A DNA stretch of 64,000 bases from Qipengyuania_B sp965214525 (GTDB lineage: Bacteria; Pseudomonadota; Alphaproteobacteria; Sphingomonadales; Sphingomonadaceae), in the NCBI GenBank assembly GCA_965214525.1, contig OZ243959.1, positions 2,108,001-2,172,000 on the forward strand, in the 5' to 3' direction. This document shows, in pieces, positions 42,041 to 50,641 of this stretch. The notes under the pieces are model-generated. The model was not told where the DNA came from. It did not search any database and saw only the letters and a list, made by a program, of their open reading frames with translations. Numbering within the stretch: the stretch's first letter is position 1; each line of letters opens with the position of its first letter. A program made the translations under genes and the position numbers.

Positions 42041-43306
42041 TTACTGGTTCATCGTCGCGAAGAAATCCTCGTTGGTCTTGGAATCCTTCATCTTGTCGAG
42101 CAGGAATTCCATCGCGTCGATCGTGCCCATCTGCATGAGAATGCGGCGCAGCACCCACATCTTCGATAGCTTGTCCTTCTCGACCAGCAACTCTTCCTTG
42201 CGCGTACCGGATTTGCCGACGTCCAGCGCCGGGAAGATGCGCTTGTCGGCAACCTTGCGGTCGAGCACGATCTCGGAATTGCCGGTGCCCTTGAACTCTT
42301 CGAAGATCACCTCGTCCATGCGGCTGCCGGTATCGATGAGGGCGGTCGCGATGATCGACAGCGATCCGCCTTCCTCGATGTTGCGGGCGGCGCCAAAGAA
42401 CCGTTTCGGGCGCTGCAGGGCATTCGCATCGACACCGCCGGTCAGCACCTTGCCCGAACTGGGCACCACGGTGTTGTAAGCACGGCCCAGCCGGGTGATC
42501 GAATCAAGCAGGATCACGACATCCTTCTTGTGCTCCACCAGGCGTTTCGCCTTCTCGATGACCATTTCGGCAACCTGCACGTGGCGCTGCGCGGGTTCGT
42601 CGAAGGTCGAGGAGATGACTTCGCCCTTTACGCTGCGTTGCATGTCGGTGACTTCCTCGGGCCGCTCGTCGACCAGTAGCACCAGCAGGAACACTTCGGG
42701 ATGGTTGTCGGTGATGGCCTTGGCGATATTCTGCAGCAACACGGTCTTGCCGGTGCGCGGCGGCGCGACGATCAGCGCACGCTGGCCCTTGCCCTGGGGC
42801 GCGATGATATCGATCACCCGCGCGGACTTGTCCTTGACCGTGGGATCGAGCGTATCGAGGGTCAGCTTCCGTTCGGGATAGAGCGGCGTCAGATTATCGA
42901 AATTGGTGCGCATCCGCACCGCTTCCGGATCGTCGAAATTCACCGATTTCAGGCTTGTGAGCGCGAAGTAGCGCTCCCCCTCGCGCGGTGCCCTTATCTC
43001 GCCCTCGACGGTGTCCCCGGTGCGCAGGCCCCATTTGCGGATCTGGTTGGGAGAGACGTAGATATCGTCCGGCCCGGCTAGGTAATTCGCTTCAGGCGAA
43101 CGGAGAAAGCCGAAGCCGTCCTGCAGTACCTCGATCGTGCCGACGCCCATGATCTGCTGGTCGTATTCCTCATCCTCCGCCAGTTCGCGCAGGATGCAGA
43201 ACATCAAATCCTGGCGCCGCATGGTGGATGCGCCTTCGACGCCAAGCTCCTCCGCCATTTCGACGAGTTCGGCCGGCGGTTTGGCTTTCAATTCTTTCAG
43301 ATGCAT
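42041..43306 (-). CDS. rho: Transcription termination factor Rho
   Basis: 421-residue hexameric RNA helicase. It has the N-terminal HLKELKAKPPAELVEMAEELGVEG domain, the RNA-binding cold-shock fold (YDQQIMGVGTIEVLQDGFGFLRSPEANYL read as strands), the Walker A GKGQRALIVAPPRTGKT, the Q-loop/R-loop and ends EDFFATMNQ. No insertion domain is present. The 166-base gap to hemJ upstream contains the leader. It lies in the hemE-hemJ-rho order common in alphaproteobacteria. Confidence 0.98.
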   Translation of the reverse strand: MHLKELKAKPPAELVEMAEELGVEGASTMRRQDLMFCILRELAEDEEYDQQIMGVGTIEVLQDGFGFLRSPEANYLAGPDDIYVSPNQIRKWGLRTGDTVEGEIRAPREGERYFALTSLKSVNFDDPEAVRMRTNFDNLTPLYPERKLTLDTLDPTVKDKSARVIDIIAPQGKGQRALIVAPPRTGKTVLLQNIAKAITDNHPEVFLLVLLVDERPEEVTDMQRSVKGEVISSTFDEPAQRHVQVAEMVIEKAKRLVEHKKDVVILLDSITRLGRAYNTVVPSSGKVLTGGVDANALQRPKRFFGAARNIEEGGSLSIIATALIDTGSRMDEVIFEEFKGTGNSEIVLDRKVADKRIFPALDVGKSGTRKEELLVEKDKLSKMWVLRRILMQMGTIDAMEFLLDKMKDSKTNEDFFATMNQ

Positions 43307-43472
43307 GGGTTATTCGCTTTTTGAGACAGGGGGTGGCCGACGCGTCGTCAAAGGGCTTGGGGAAAGCGGACGGGACGCACCCGTGACAGGTGGCATCCAG
43401 GTCGGGATACTGTGTCGGGGCGTTAAGCGCGGCGCGCGCCCCCGTCAATCGTTAAACCGGACATCCGGCATG

Positions 43473-43925
43473 TCAGTTCAGGTAGGCCGGCCCGACGATC
43501 ACCAGAACCACAATGAAGATCAAGCCGAATGCGGGTGCCTCGCCCCACAGGCGCAATTGCCGGTCGGTCAGCGGGCGTTCGCCTTTGGCCATGCGCTTCG
43601 ACTGGGCGACCATCCAGCCATGATAGGCGGTCAGCGCCACGACCACCAGCAGCTTGGCGTGCAGCCATGCCTGGTCCCACGCACCGCTGCTCGTGGCCAG
43701 CAGAATGCCGAGCAGCCATACCGCGATCAGGCTTGGCGTCAGGATCATGCGCCGCAGCGTGACCATGCGCTGTGCCCACACCGCCTCCTCCTCCGATCGT
43801 GCCGCGGCGGGGTGCAGGTAGATCATCTGGCGGGGGAGGATGAACAACCCGGCCATCCAGAACACGACGAAGATGACATGGCCCGCTTTCAGCCACAGGT
43901 AGATCATGGCGAGGATTTCCAGCAT
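43473..43925 (-). CDS. hemJ: Protoporphyrinogen IX oxidase HemJ
   Basis: 150-residue, four-helix inner-membrane protein of the HemJ family, which converts protoporphyrinogen IX to protoporphyrin IX in most alphaproteobacteria. A conserved His is seen in AGHVIFVVFWMAGLF and a His/Lys in WLHAKLLVVVALTAYHGWM; these match residues required in the family. It sits 31 bases after hemE, which makes the substrate precursor, supporting the assignment. Confidence 0.92.
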   Translation of the reverse strand: MLEILAMIYLWLKAGHVIFVVFWMAGLFILPRQMIYLHPAAARSEEEAVWAQRMVTLRRMILTPSLIAVWLLGILLATSSGAWDQAWLHAKLLVVVALTAYHGWMVAQSKRMAKGERPLTDRQLRLWGEAPAFGLIFIVVLVIVGPAYLN

Positions 43926-43956
43926 GGCGACGATCTAGGCAGTGGACCCGCCCGCG

Positions 43957-44982
43957 TCACCCCTCCCATGCACGAACCGTTCGGATAACATCGTCGACAT
44001 GCGCGATGGGGGTGCGCCGGTCGATGCCATGACCCAGGTTGAATATGTGCGGGCGGGCGCGGAATGCATCGAGGATATGGCGCACCCGTTCCGGCAGCCG
44101 CGGCCCGCCCGCCAGCAGCAGCAACGGATCGAGATTGCCCTGGACCGGTATCCCGGCGGGCAGATTGGCATCGACCCAAACGGGATCAAGCGTCTCGTCA
44201 ATCCCGACGGCATGCACCCCGGTCTCGCGCACATAGGCGGGCAAGCGCGCCCCTGCGCCCTTGGGAAAGCCGATTACCGGCGTATCGGGATGCCGCTGCG
44301 CCAGTGCTGCGACGATCGCCGCATTGGGCGCGATCACCCAGCGCTCGAACTCGTCGGGCGCCAGACTTCCCGACCAGCTGTCGAACAATTGCACCGCTTC
44401 CGCCCCCGCTTCGATCTGACCCGACAAATAGGTGACGGTGACGTTCACGATGGCATCGATGATCGTCTGGAACATCACGGGGTCGCGGTAGGCCATCGCG
44501 CGGGCATCGTGCTGGTCGCGGCTGCCTGCGCCAGCCACCATGTAGGTCGCCACGGTCCACGCAGAGCCGGCAAAGCCGAGCATGGTCACATGAGGTGCCA
44601 AGAGCGCCCGGACCCCCCTTACCGTGGCGTAAATCGGCTCCAACCGCGTCATGACGGGGCTGAGGTCGCCAAGCGCGGTATCGGCAAGGGGCGGCGACAA
44701 GTGCGGCCCCTCTCCCGCCAGGAACGCGAGATGCTGTCCCATCGCATAGGGCACGATAAGGATATCGGAGAACAGGATGGCCCCGTCGAAATCGAACCGG
44801 CGCAGCGGCTGCACGGTCACTTCGGCTGCCGCCTCGCTGTCGTACACCAGATCGAGGAAACCGCCCTTCTCGGATCGCAAGGCGCGGTATTCGGGAAGAT
44901 AGCGCCCCGCCTGCCGCATGAACCACATGGGCACGCGACGACCGCGCGTTCCGGTCAGGACATCGAGCAGGGGGCCGGGCAT
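43957..44982 (-). CDS. hemE: Uroporphyrinogen decarboxylase HemE
   Basis: 341-residue TIM-barrel enzyme decarboxylating uroporphyrinogen III to coproporphyrinogen III. The signature PMWFMRQAGRYLPEYR, ILFSDILIVPYAMG with its catalytic Asp, GFAGSAWTVATYM and NLGHGIDRRTP are present. The start MPGPLLDVL is at the edge of the proposed origin. Transcription leads away from the origin. Confidence 0.97.
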   Translation of the reverse strand: MPGPLLDVLTGTRGRRVPMWFMRQAGRYLPEYRALRSEKGGFLDLVYDSEAAAEVTVQPLRRFDFDGAILFSDILIVPYAMGQHLAFLAGEGPHLSPPLADTALGDLSPVMTRLEPIYATVRGVRALLAPHVTMLGFAGSAWTVATYMVAGAGSRDQHDARAMAYRDPVMFQTIIDAIVNVTVTYLSGQIEAGAEAVQLFDSWSGSLAPDEFERWVIAPNAAIVAALAQRHPDTPVIGFPKGAGARLPAYVRETGVHAVGIDETLDPVWVDANLPAGIPVQGNLDPLLLLAGGPRLPERVRHILDAFRARPHIFNLGHGIDRRTPIAHVDDVIRTVRAWEG

Positions 44983-45307
44983 CGGATCGATCCGTTATCC
45001 AATAATTAAAGGTTATATATAAGGTTGAAGGAGGCTGTTGGCCCTGTGGAAAGCGGGGATTGGCGCCCCCTGCCCGATCCATCCCGTTTTGAACAGGGTC
45101 GTCGTACAAGGCGACTCCCGACCAGCCGGGAGTCAATCGCAATGTGTCCCCATTATCGACAGGCCCGGGATAAGCTTGCCGCCCTGTCGACAGAACGACC
45201 CCTGGCGGACTCGCAGTGGGGAGCGTTCGGGCGTGCGAACTTGTCGCCAGCTCTGTACCGTGGTTTATGCAACTGTTTCTCCACAGCAAGGCCGCCCCAC
45301 TCGTTCC
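44983..45307. other. oriC: Probable chromosomal replication origin (oriC)
   Basis: This 325-base gap between divergent hemE and a ppsR-family gene matches the position of oriC in Caulobacter and other alphaproteobacteria. It has DnaA-box-like 9-mers (consensus TTATCCACA): TTATCGACA (45153-45161) and TTCTCCACA (45277-45285) with one mismatch each, TTATCCAAT (44995-45003), and CTTTCCACA on the minus strand (45045-45053) with two. An AT-rich tract covers 45001-45024. An 8-bp inverted repeat has arms at 45113-45120 and 45127-45134. Three GANTC sites occur (45113, 45130, 45208). Gene orientation diverges on both sides, as expected for leading-strand bias. Confidence 0.82.
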
Positions 45308-46150
45308 ATGTCTCGCTTGCACCTTCATCTCCTGTCGGATTCAACCGGCGAAACGCTGGAAATGATCGCCAAGGCGGCGCTCGCGCAGTTCGAGAATGCG
45401 GATATCATGCGTCATTTCTGGCCGATGGTGCGCTCGCGGCAGCACCTCGATCGGATACTGCCGGAATTGCAGGCCAATCCCGGACTCGTGCTGTTCACGC
45501 TGGTGAACCCCGATACCCGTGCCCGGCTGGAAGAGAAATGCCGCAGTCTGGGTCTTACCGCGATCCCGGCGCTGGACCGGGTAACGCAGGCGCTCGAGAA
45601 ACAGCTGGGCCAGGAGGCCAAGAACCGCCCCGGCCGACAGCACGTAATGGACGAGGCCTATTTCGAGCGGGTCGAGGCGATCCAGTTCACGATCGCCCAT
45701 GACGACGGGATCGGGTTCGATAATTGGGAAGAGGCCGACCTGGTGCTGGCCGGCGTGTCGCGCAGTTCGAAAACGCCGACGAGCATTTACCTGGCCAATC
45801 GCGGGTACAAGGTGGCCAATATCCCCATCGTGGTGGAGAGCCCGCCGCCGGACAACCTGTTCACCTTGACGCGGCCGATGGTGGTCGGGCTGACCAGCGC
45901 ACCCGAACGGCTGGTCCAGATCCGCCGCAACCGGTTGCTGACCTTGAACGAGCATGCGCAGACCGATTATATCGATGGCGAACGGGTCAAGGCGGAACTG
46001 CAATATGCGCGCCGCATGTTCGCCGACAACAATTGGCCGGTGATCGACGTGACGCGCCGCTCCATCGAGGAGACCGCGGCGGCCATCATCAAGCTGCTGG
46101 GCGAGCGCGAACGGCGGGGCAGCGGACATATTCCCGGAACCGCCCCGTGA
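45308..46150 (+). CDS. Pyruvate, phosphate dikinase/PEP synthase regulatory protein (PPSR family)
   Basis: 280-residue bifunctional serine/threonine kinase and phosphorylase of the DUF299 family, which controls PEP synthase or pyruvate, phosphate dikinase by ADP-dependent phosphorylation. It starts MSRLHLHLLSDSTGETLEMIAKAALAQF and has the P-loop GVSRSSKTPTSIYLANRG. The start is at 45308; the open frame upstream passes through the origin and is not coding. Next to the origin it matches the gene known as RP001 in other alphaproteobacteria. The 3' end overlaps maf (GTGA). Confidence 0.93.
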   Translation: MSRLHLHLLSDSTGETLEMIAKAALAQFENADIMRHFWPMVRSRQHLDRILPELQANPGLVLFTLVNPDTRARLEEKCRSLGLTAIPALDRVTQALEKQLGQEAKNRPGRQHVMDEAYFERVEAIQFTIAHDDGIGFDNWEEADLVLAGVSRSSKTPTSIYLANRGYKVANIPIVVESPPPDNLFTLTRPMVVGLTSAPERLVQIRRNRLLTLNEHAQTDYIDGERVKAELQYARRMFADNNWPVIDVTRRSIEETAAAIIKLLGERERRGSGHIPGTAP

Positions 46151-46731
46151 TCGTCCTGGCGTCCCAAAGCGCGTCGCGCGCGGCTATGCTGGCATCGGCA
46201 GGGGTGGCCTTCGAGGTGGTCCGGCCCGACGTGGACGAACGCGGGATCGAAACGAGCATGGCCGGTGCCCCGCCGGAAGAGATCGCGCAGGCTTTGGCCG
46301 CGGCGAAGGCGGTTGCGGTGTCGCAGGGGCGTTCCGAACAGATCGTGCTGGGGAGTGATTCGCTGGTCGTGGTCGAAGGCCAGCGGTTCGACAAGCCGGG
46401 CAGCCGGGCGCAGGCGGGGGAGCATCTGCGGGCCTTCTCCGGCCGGATCATGGAACTCAACAGCGCGGCGACCCTGGCGCGGGATGGCCGTATCGTGTGG
46501 GTCGATCATGCCATCGCCCGGCTATCGGTGCGACCGTTGAGCGATGCGTTCATCGAAGCCTATCTCGATACCGAATGGCCCGCCATCGGCCAGTGCGCCG
46601 GCGCATTCCGGATCGAGGGGCCGGGCGTGCAGTTGTTCGAGCGGATCGTTGGCGACCACTTCACCATCCTGGGTATGCCCTTGCTGCCAGTGTTGGCGGC
46701 ATTGCGAGAGCAGGGCGAGTTGCCAGGATGA
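46147..46731 (+). CDS. maf: Maf family nucleoside triphosphate pyrophosphatase
   Basis: 194-residue Maf/HAM1-like hydrolase of non-canonical or modified NTPs. VIVLASQSASRAAML is the family's SxSxxR substrate-binding start; VLGSDSLVVVEG and FDKPGSRAQAGEHL carry the Asp/Lys residues. The start is GTG 46147 overlapping the upstream stop. It is short of a full canonical YhdE in the C-terminus but complete. Overlaps aroE (ATGA). Confidence 0.93.
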   Translation: MIVLASQSASRAAMLASAGVAFEVVRPDVDERGIETSMAGAPPEEIAQALAAAKAVAVSQGRSEQIVLGSDSLVVVEGQRFDKPGSRAQAGEHLRAFSGRIMELNSAATLARDGRIVWVDHAIARLSVRPLSDAFIEAYLDTEWPAIGQCAGAFRIEGPGVQLFERIVGDHFTILGMPLLPVLAALREQGELPG

Positions 46732-47600
46732 GCGTAAGCGACGCGCATAATCCGTATGCTCTGGTGATCGGCGATCCGATCGCGCAGTCAAAATCCCCTG
46801 CGATCCATGGTTTCTGGATCGAGCGACTTGGCATCGAAGCCGCGTACGGGGCTGAGCTTGTTCAAGCCGATAGCCTACCCGATTTTCTGGCAGGATGCGG
46901 CGGCGATAAAAGCTGGCGTGGCTGCAACGTTACCATGCCCCACAAACAAGCGGTTGTGTCGCTGCTCGATCGCCTCGACCCGGATGCGAAGCGGATTGGG
47001 GCAGTGAATACGATTACGCGCGACACCGATGGTGCGCTTCGCGGTCATAATACCGACGCGGCTGGCTTCCTCGAACCCTTGCGTCCGTTGCTTGCCGAGC
47101 GCCATTATTTTCGCATGGCGCGCGTGCTGGGCACCGGCGGTGCAGCGCGCGCCATCGTGCAGGCGCTGGCAGGGGAAGGCTTCACCATCGTCCTTGCCGG
47201 ACGCGATCCGGCAAAGGCGAGCGCCATCCTCGATCAGCTGGCTCCTACGGGAGAGCACCATGCCGTTGATCTCGCGCATTTCGCCGAACCGACCGGTTTC
47301 GCCTTCGACGACCGCGACGGCTGTCTTGATTTGGTGGTGAATGCCAGCCCGCTCGGCATGCGCGGACAGCCGCCGCTGGTGTTCGAATGGAGCCATGCCC
47401 CGCCCGGCGCGATCGCCTATGATATCGTCGCGGACCCGGTCGATACCCCGTTCCTGCGTGATGCAAGGGCCGCTGGGTTTCGTACGATCGATGGCTTTGC
47501 CATGCTGATCGGGCAGGCGGCGCTGGCCTTCGAGCTTTTCTTCGGCACTCCGCCCCCGCGCGAATACGACGTCCAATTGCGTCGCCTGCTTGCGGCATGA
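46728..47600 (+). CDS. aroE: Shikimate dehydrogenase AroE
   Basis: 290-residue NADPH-dependent enzyme of the shikimate pathway. Substrate-binding PIAQSKSPAIHGFW (SxS), catalytic Lys in TMPHKQAV, the Asn/Asp of AVNTITR and HNTDAAGFLEPL, and the nucleotide loop LGTGGAARAIV are present. Its ATG overlaps the maf stop and its stop overlaps coaE (ATGA). The maf-aroE-coaE-dnaQ order beside the origin is conserved in alphaproteobacteria. Confidence 0.96.
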   Translation: MSVSDAHNPYALVIGDPIAQSKSPAIHGFWIERLGIEAAYGAELVQADSLPDFLAGCGGDKSWRGCNVTMPHKQAVVSLLDRLDPDAKRIGAVNTITRDTDGALRGHNTDAAGFLEPLRPLLAERHYFRMARVLGTGGAARAIVQALAGEGFTIVLAGRDPAKASAILDQLAPTGEHHAVDLAHFAEPTGFAFDDRDGCLDLVVNASPLGMRGQPPLVFEWSHAPPGAIAYDIVADPVDTPFLRDARAAGFRTIDGFAMLIGQAALAFELFFGTPPPREYDVQLRRLLAA

Positions 47601-48226
47601 CGAGGCCGCTGATCCTGGGCCTGACCGGTTCCATCGGCATGGGCAAATCCACGGTCGCGGCGATGTTTCGCGAGCATGGCGTGCCGGTGTTCGACGCCGA
47701 TGCGCAAGTGCGCACGTTGCAGGGACCGGGCGGGGCGTTGCTGGGTCCGATCGAACGGGCCTTTCCCGGTTCGACCGGCCCGGCCGGCGTGAACCGCGAT
47801 ATGCTGGGTGCGCAGGTCTTCGGCGACGATGCAGCCCTTGCCCGGCTGGAGACGATCGTGCATCCGGCCGTGGCCGAGCGGCGCGCCGCCTTTCTCGAAC
47901 GATATCGTGATGCGCCGCTGATCGTGTTCGACATTCCATTGCTGTTCGAAAAGGGTGGGAATGATGCGGTCGATCGCGTCGCGGTCGTGTCCGCCCCGCC
48001 CGATCAGCAGCGCGCGCGGGTGCTGGCACGCCCCGGGATGACGCCGGACAAGTTCGCGCAGATCATGGCGCGCCAGGTGCCGGACGAGGTCAAGCGCAGC
48101 CGCGCGGATCATATCATCGATACCGGGGTGACGCTGGAAGAGACGCGCCAGGCGGTCGCCGTGCTCATCGCGGCGCTGCGCGGCGAAGCCCTCCGGCGGG
48201 ACAGCCAGCGAAAAGACGGCTGCTGA
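47597..48226 (+). CDS. coaE: Dephospho-CoA kinase CoaE
   Basis: 209-residue P-loop kinase for the last step of coenzyme A synthesis. Walker A LTGSIGMGKSTVA, VFDADAQVR, and VFDIPLLFEKGG are typical. The C-terminus is slightly extended and basic. Coupled to aroE by a 4-base overlap; dnaQ follows after 38 bases. Confidence 0.96.
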   Translation: MTRPLILGLTGSIGMGKSTVAAMFREHGVPVFDADAQVRTLQGPGGALLGPIERAFPGSTGPAGVNRDMLGAQVFGDDAALARLETIVHPAVAERRAAFLERYRDAPLIVFDIPLLFEKGGNDAVDRVAVVSAPPDQQRARVLARPGMTPDKFAQIMARQVPDEVKRSRADHIIDTGVTLEETRQAVAVLIAALRGEALRRDSQRKDGC

Positions 48227-48264
48227 CCTTGCCACGCCCGCTGCAACGGCGATAGGACAGCGCC

Positions 48265-48954
48265 ATGCGCGAGATCGTCTTCGATACCGAAACCACCGGC
48301 CTTGACCACCGGACCGGCGACCGCATGGTCGAGATCGGCTGCGTCGAACTGTTCAACAAGGTTCCCACGGGGCGCACCTATCACGCTTACTTCAACCCCG
48401 ATCGCGACATGCCCACCGGTGCCGAAGCAGTCCACGGCCTGTCGGCGGCGTTCCTAGCCGACAAGCCGCGGTTTGCGCAAATAGCGCAAGAATTGGTGGA
48501 GTTTCTGGCCGACACCCATCTGATCGCGCACAATGCCGGGTTCGATTTCGGCTTTCTGAATGCCGAACTGGCGCTGTGCGCGCTGGACCCGGTCTGCAAT
48601 AGCTGGATGATCGACACGGTCGCGCTGGCAAAGCGCAAGCATCCCGGCGCGAAGCTGTCGCTCGATGCATTGTGCACGCGATACGGGATCGACCGGAGCC
48701 ACCGGGTGAAGCACGGCGCGCTGCTCGACGCCGAATTGCTCGCCCAGGTCTATGTCGAATTGACCGGCGGGCGGCAGATCGGACTGGAACTGGCAGGCGA
48801 CGGCGACGACATCGCGCGGGTAGAGGCCGACGGCAGGAACGCCGCGCCGCCGCGTCCGCGCCTGACGCCGCGCGAACACCGCGCCAGCGCCGAGGAACTG
48901 GCGCGCCACGCCGCCTTTCTCGAAACGATTACCCGGCCGGTTTGGCTGCGCTAA
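48265..48954 (+). CDS. dnaQ: DNA polymerase III epsilon subunit DnaQ
   Basis: 229-residue DEDDh 3'-5' proofreading exonuclease. Exo I is FDTETTGLD, exo II HNAGFDFGFLN, exo III HGALLDAELLA (HxAxxD). A C-terminal extension follows, which in DnaQ binds the polymerase alpha subunit. Length and motif order match E. coli epsilon (243). Lies 3 kb from the origin. Confidence 0.96.
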   Translation: MREIVFDTETTGLDHRTGDRMVEIGCVELFNKVPTGRTYHAYFNPDRDMPTGAEAVHGLSAAFLADKPRFAQIAQELVEFLADTHLIAHNAGFDFGFLNAELALCALDPVCNSWMIDTVALAKRKHPGAKLSLDALCTRYGIDRSHRVKHGALLDAELLAQVYVELTGGRQIGLELAGDGDDIARVEADGRNAAPPRPRLTPREHRASAEELARHAAFLETITRPVWLR

Positions 48955-49045
48955 CGCAGCAGTGCCTCCCCGCCCGGACCCGGGGCAGCTATTGACCGTT
49001 ATGACACGGTAAGCGCAGTGAGCGTATCAAAGGAGACATCACGTT

Positions 49046-49621
49046 ATGGATATTCGCGTCTCGGGCCATCAGATCGAAACCGGCGAAGCGTTGCAAAGCC
49101 ACGTTTCGGATCGGCTGGACGGAGCGGTGGGAAAGTACTTTCCGCGCGCCATTTCCAGCCAGGTGACGTTTGGCAAGGCGGCGGGCGCTGCGTTCGCTGC
49201 CGACATCGTCACCCATGTCTCGCAAGGCATGATCCTGAAGGCGCGGGGCGAGGCGCATGATATTCGCCAGGCATTCGAAACCGCGTTGGGAAAGATCGAG
49301 AAGCAATTGCGGCGGTACAAGCGCCGGTTGACGGATCGCCACGCGCAGGCGGAGCCTTCCACCCTGCAGGAAGAAGCCGCCTACACAGTCTTCGCCGGGA
49401 TCGAGAACGATAGCGACGAGGATGAAGCGCAAGGCGCCGATGCGCCGCCCGTCATCGCCGAAACCCGGGTGGACATCCCCGAAGGCAGCGTGGCGGATGC
49501 CGTCATGATGCTGGATCTGCGCGATACCAATGCGTTGTTCTTCAAAAATGCCGTCACCGGCCGCCACAACATGGTCTATCGCCGCAATGACGGGTCGATC
49601 GGTTGGGTGGAGCCGCATTGA
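49046..49621 (+). CDS. hpf: Ribosome hibernation promoting factor HPF (long form)
   Basis: 191 residues. The N-terminal S30AE/YfiA domain (MDIRVSGHQIETGEALQSHV to ~100) binds the 30S decoding centre. An acidic linker leads to a C-terminal dimerisation domain (VADAVMMLDLRDTNALFFKN, MVYRRNDGSIGWVEP), which pairs ribosomes into 100S particles. Long HPF is the normal type in bacteria lacking RMF. AAAGGAGA precedes the ATG. The stop overlaps the next gene's TTG. Confidence 0.95.
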   Translation: MDIRVSGHQIETGEALQSHVSDRLDGAVGKYFPRAISSQVTFGKAAGAAFAADIVTHVSQGMILKARGEAHDIRQAFETALGKIEKQLRRYKRRLTDRHAQAEPSTLQEEAAYTVFAGIENDSDEDEAQGADAPPVIAETRVDIPEGSVADAVMMLDLRDTNALFFKNAVTGRHNMVYRRNDGSIGWVEPH

Positions 49622-50106
49622 GCAGCGCAGGACGCGGCGCTCCAACCACACCTGCGCCCGGCGGGGCGAGCTCGCATTACCGGGCGCTCGAGCGTCTTTA
49701 TCATACCGCCCCCATCAACCGGAAGTTCGCCTCGCGACTCGAAGTGCTGGAAGATGGCCGCGCGCGAATCGTGTTCGAGGTTGGCGAAGACACGTTTCAC
49801 GCGGCTGGCGCGGCGCACGGGACGATCTATTTCAAGATGCTCGACGATGCTGCGTTCTATGCGGCTAATACGCTGGTGACCGACCGGTTCCTGCTCACCA
49901 CCAGTTTCAACCTGCACTTCACGAAGCCGGTGAATGCCGGAAGCATCATTGCCGAAGGACGGTGGATCAGCGGCCGGCGCCGCGTTCTGGTGGCGGAATC
50001 CCGCCTGATTGATGCGCAGGGCGATGAGGTTGGCAGGGGCACCGGCACGTTCATGCGATCGCGTATCCCGCTTTCGGGGCTCGACGGTTACCGCGCGCGG
50101 GGGTGA
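49618..50106 (+). CDS. PaaI family thioesterase (hotdog fold)
   Basis: About 162 residues. The hotdog domain begins ~residue 20 (HYRALERLYHTAPINRKF) and has the FHAAGAAHGTIYFKMLDDAAFYAANTL helix; VTDRFLLTTSFNLHFTKPVNAG and ESRLIDAQGDEVGRGTGTFMRS complete it. The helix has AHGT with Gly/Thr and Asp in place of the classical HGG(A)...D/E, consistent with a 4HBT/PaaI-type thioesterase. The start codon is uncertain; TTG 49618 overlaps the hpf stop (TTGA), with an upstream TTG at 49603. Confidence 0.84.
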   Translation: MSSAGRGAPTTPAPGGASSHYRALERLYHTAPINRKFASRLEVLEDGRARIVFEVGEDTFHAAGAAHGTIYFKMLDDAAFYAANTLVTDRFLLTTSFNLHFTKPVNAGSIIAEGRWISGRRRVLVAESRLIDAQGDEVGRGTGTFMRSRIPLSGLDGYRARG

Positions 50107-50115
50107 TCGGGGGAC

Positions 50116-50466
50116 ATGTCGGATCGTCTGCCCGCGCATATCGAGGTGTCTGCAATGTTGCGGACGATCAGCATGGAAGGCGGCTTTGGTACCGTCCTCA
50201 ACCGCGGTGAACAGGACGCCGGCTCGATCCTGCTCGTTACGCTGGACCGCGGGCAAAGACCGTGCATCTGGGAGCGCATGCCACATCGCGACGGTTCGCG
50301 CCCGTTTGTCGTAACACTGCCGTTTGACGAAGATAACCTTGGTAAATCAAGTGTTTACCTTGATCGAAGGACGTCGCAGGACCCGGATTTATGGGTCGTG
50401 GAACTGGATATCGGGAATCCCGAACGCTTTGTCGCGAAGATGCTAAATCGCGTTGACTTAGTTTAA
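50116..50466 (+). CDS. DUF1491 family protein
   Basis: 116 residues. LPAHIEVSAMLRTISMEGGFGTVLNRGEQDAG and WERMPHRDGSRPFVV are the family's conserved segments, and WVVELDIGNPERFVAKML ends it. A soluble protein conserved in Rhizobiales and Sphingomonadales, without known function. GGGGGAC precedes the ATG. It starts 10 bases after the thioesterase stop and may be co-transcribed. Its 3' part carries the GGTAAA...TTTACC inverted repeat. Confidence 0.85.
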   Translation: MSDRLPAHIEVSAMLRTISMEGGFGTVLNRGEQDAGSILLVTLDRGQRPCIWERMPHRDGSRPFVVTLPFDEDNLGKSSVYLDRRTSQDPDLWVVELDIGNPERFVAKMLNRVDLV

Positions 50467-50641
50467 TCTGAAACTATCCCCGCCGGACTTTCCGAAAGCG
50501 CAGGCGGCACGAGCGGACATCACGGTCCGGTCTGTTAGCACGCAGACGGGGGGTGGCCGGCAGGCTTCAACGGACCAATCGAGGGCGCGGGTAATGCGCA
50601 TCGGTCCAGACCTGCGTCAGGTTCGCCCACCGCTCAGTACG

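Noticed and set aside
50342..50370. Possible operator GGTAAATCAAG...TTTACC near the end of the DUF1491 gene
   Set aside because: Lies inside coding sequence with no promoter role visible; may be chance.
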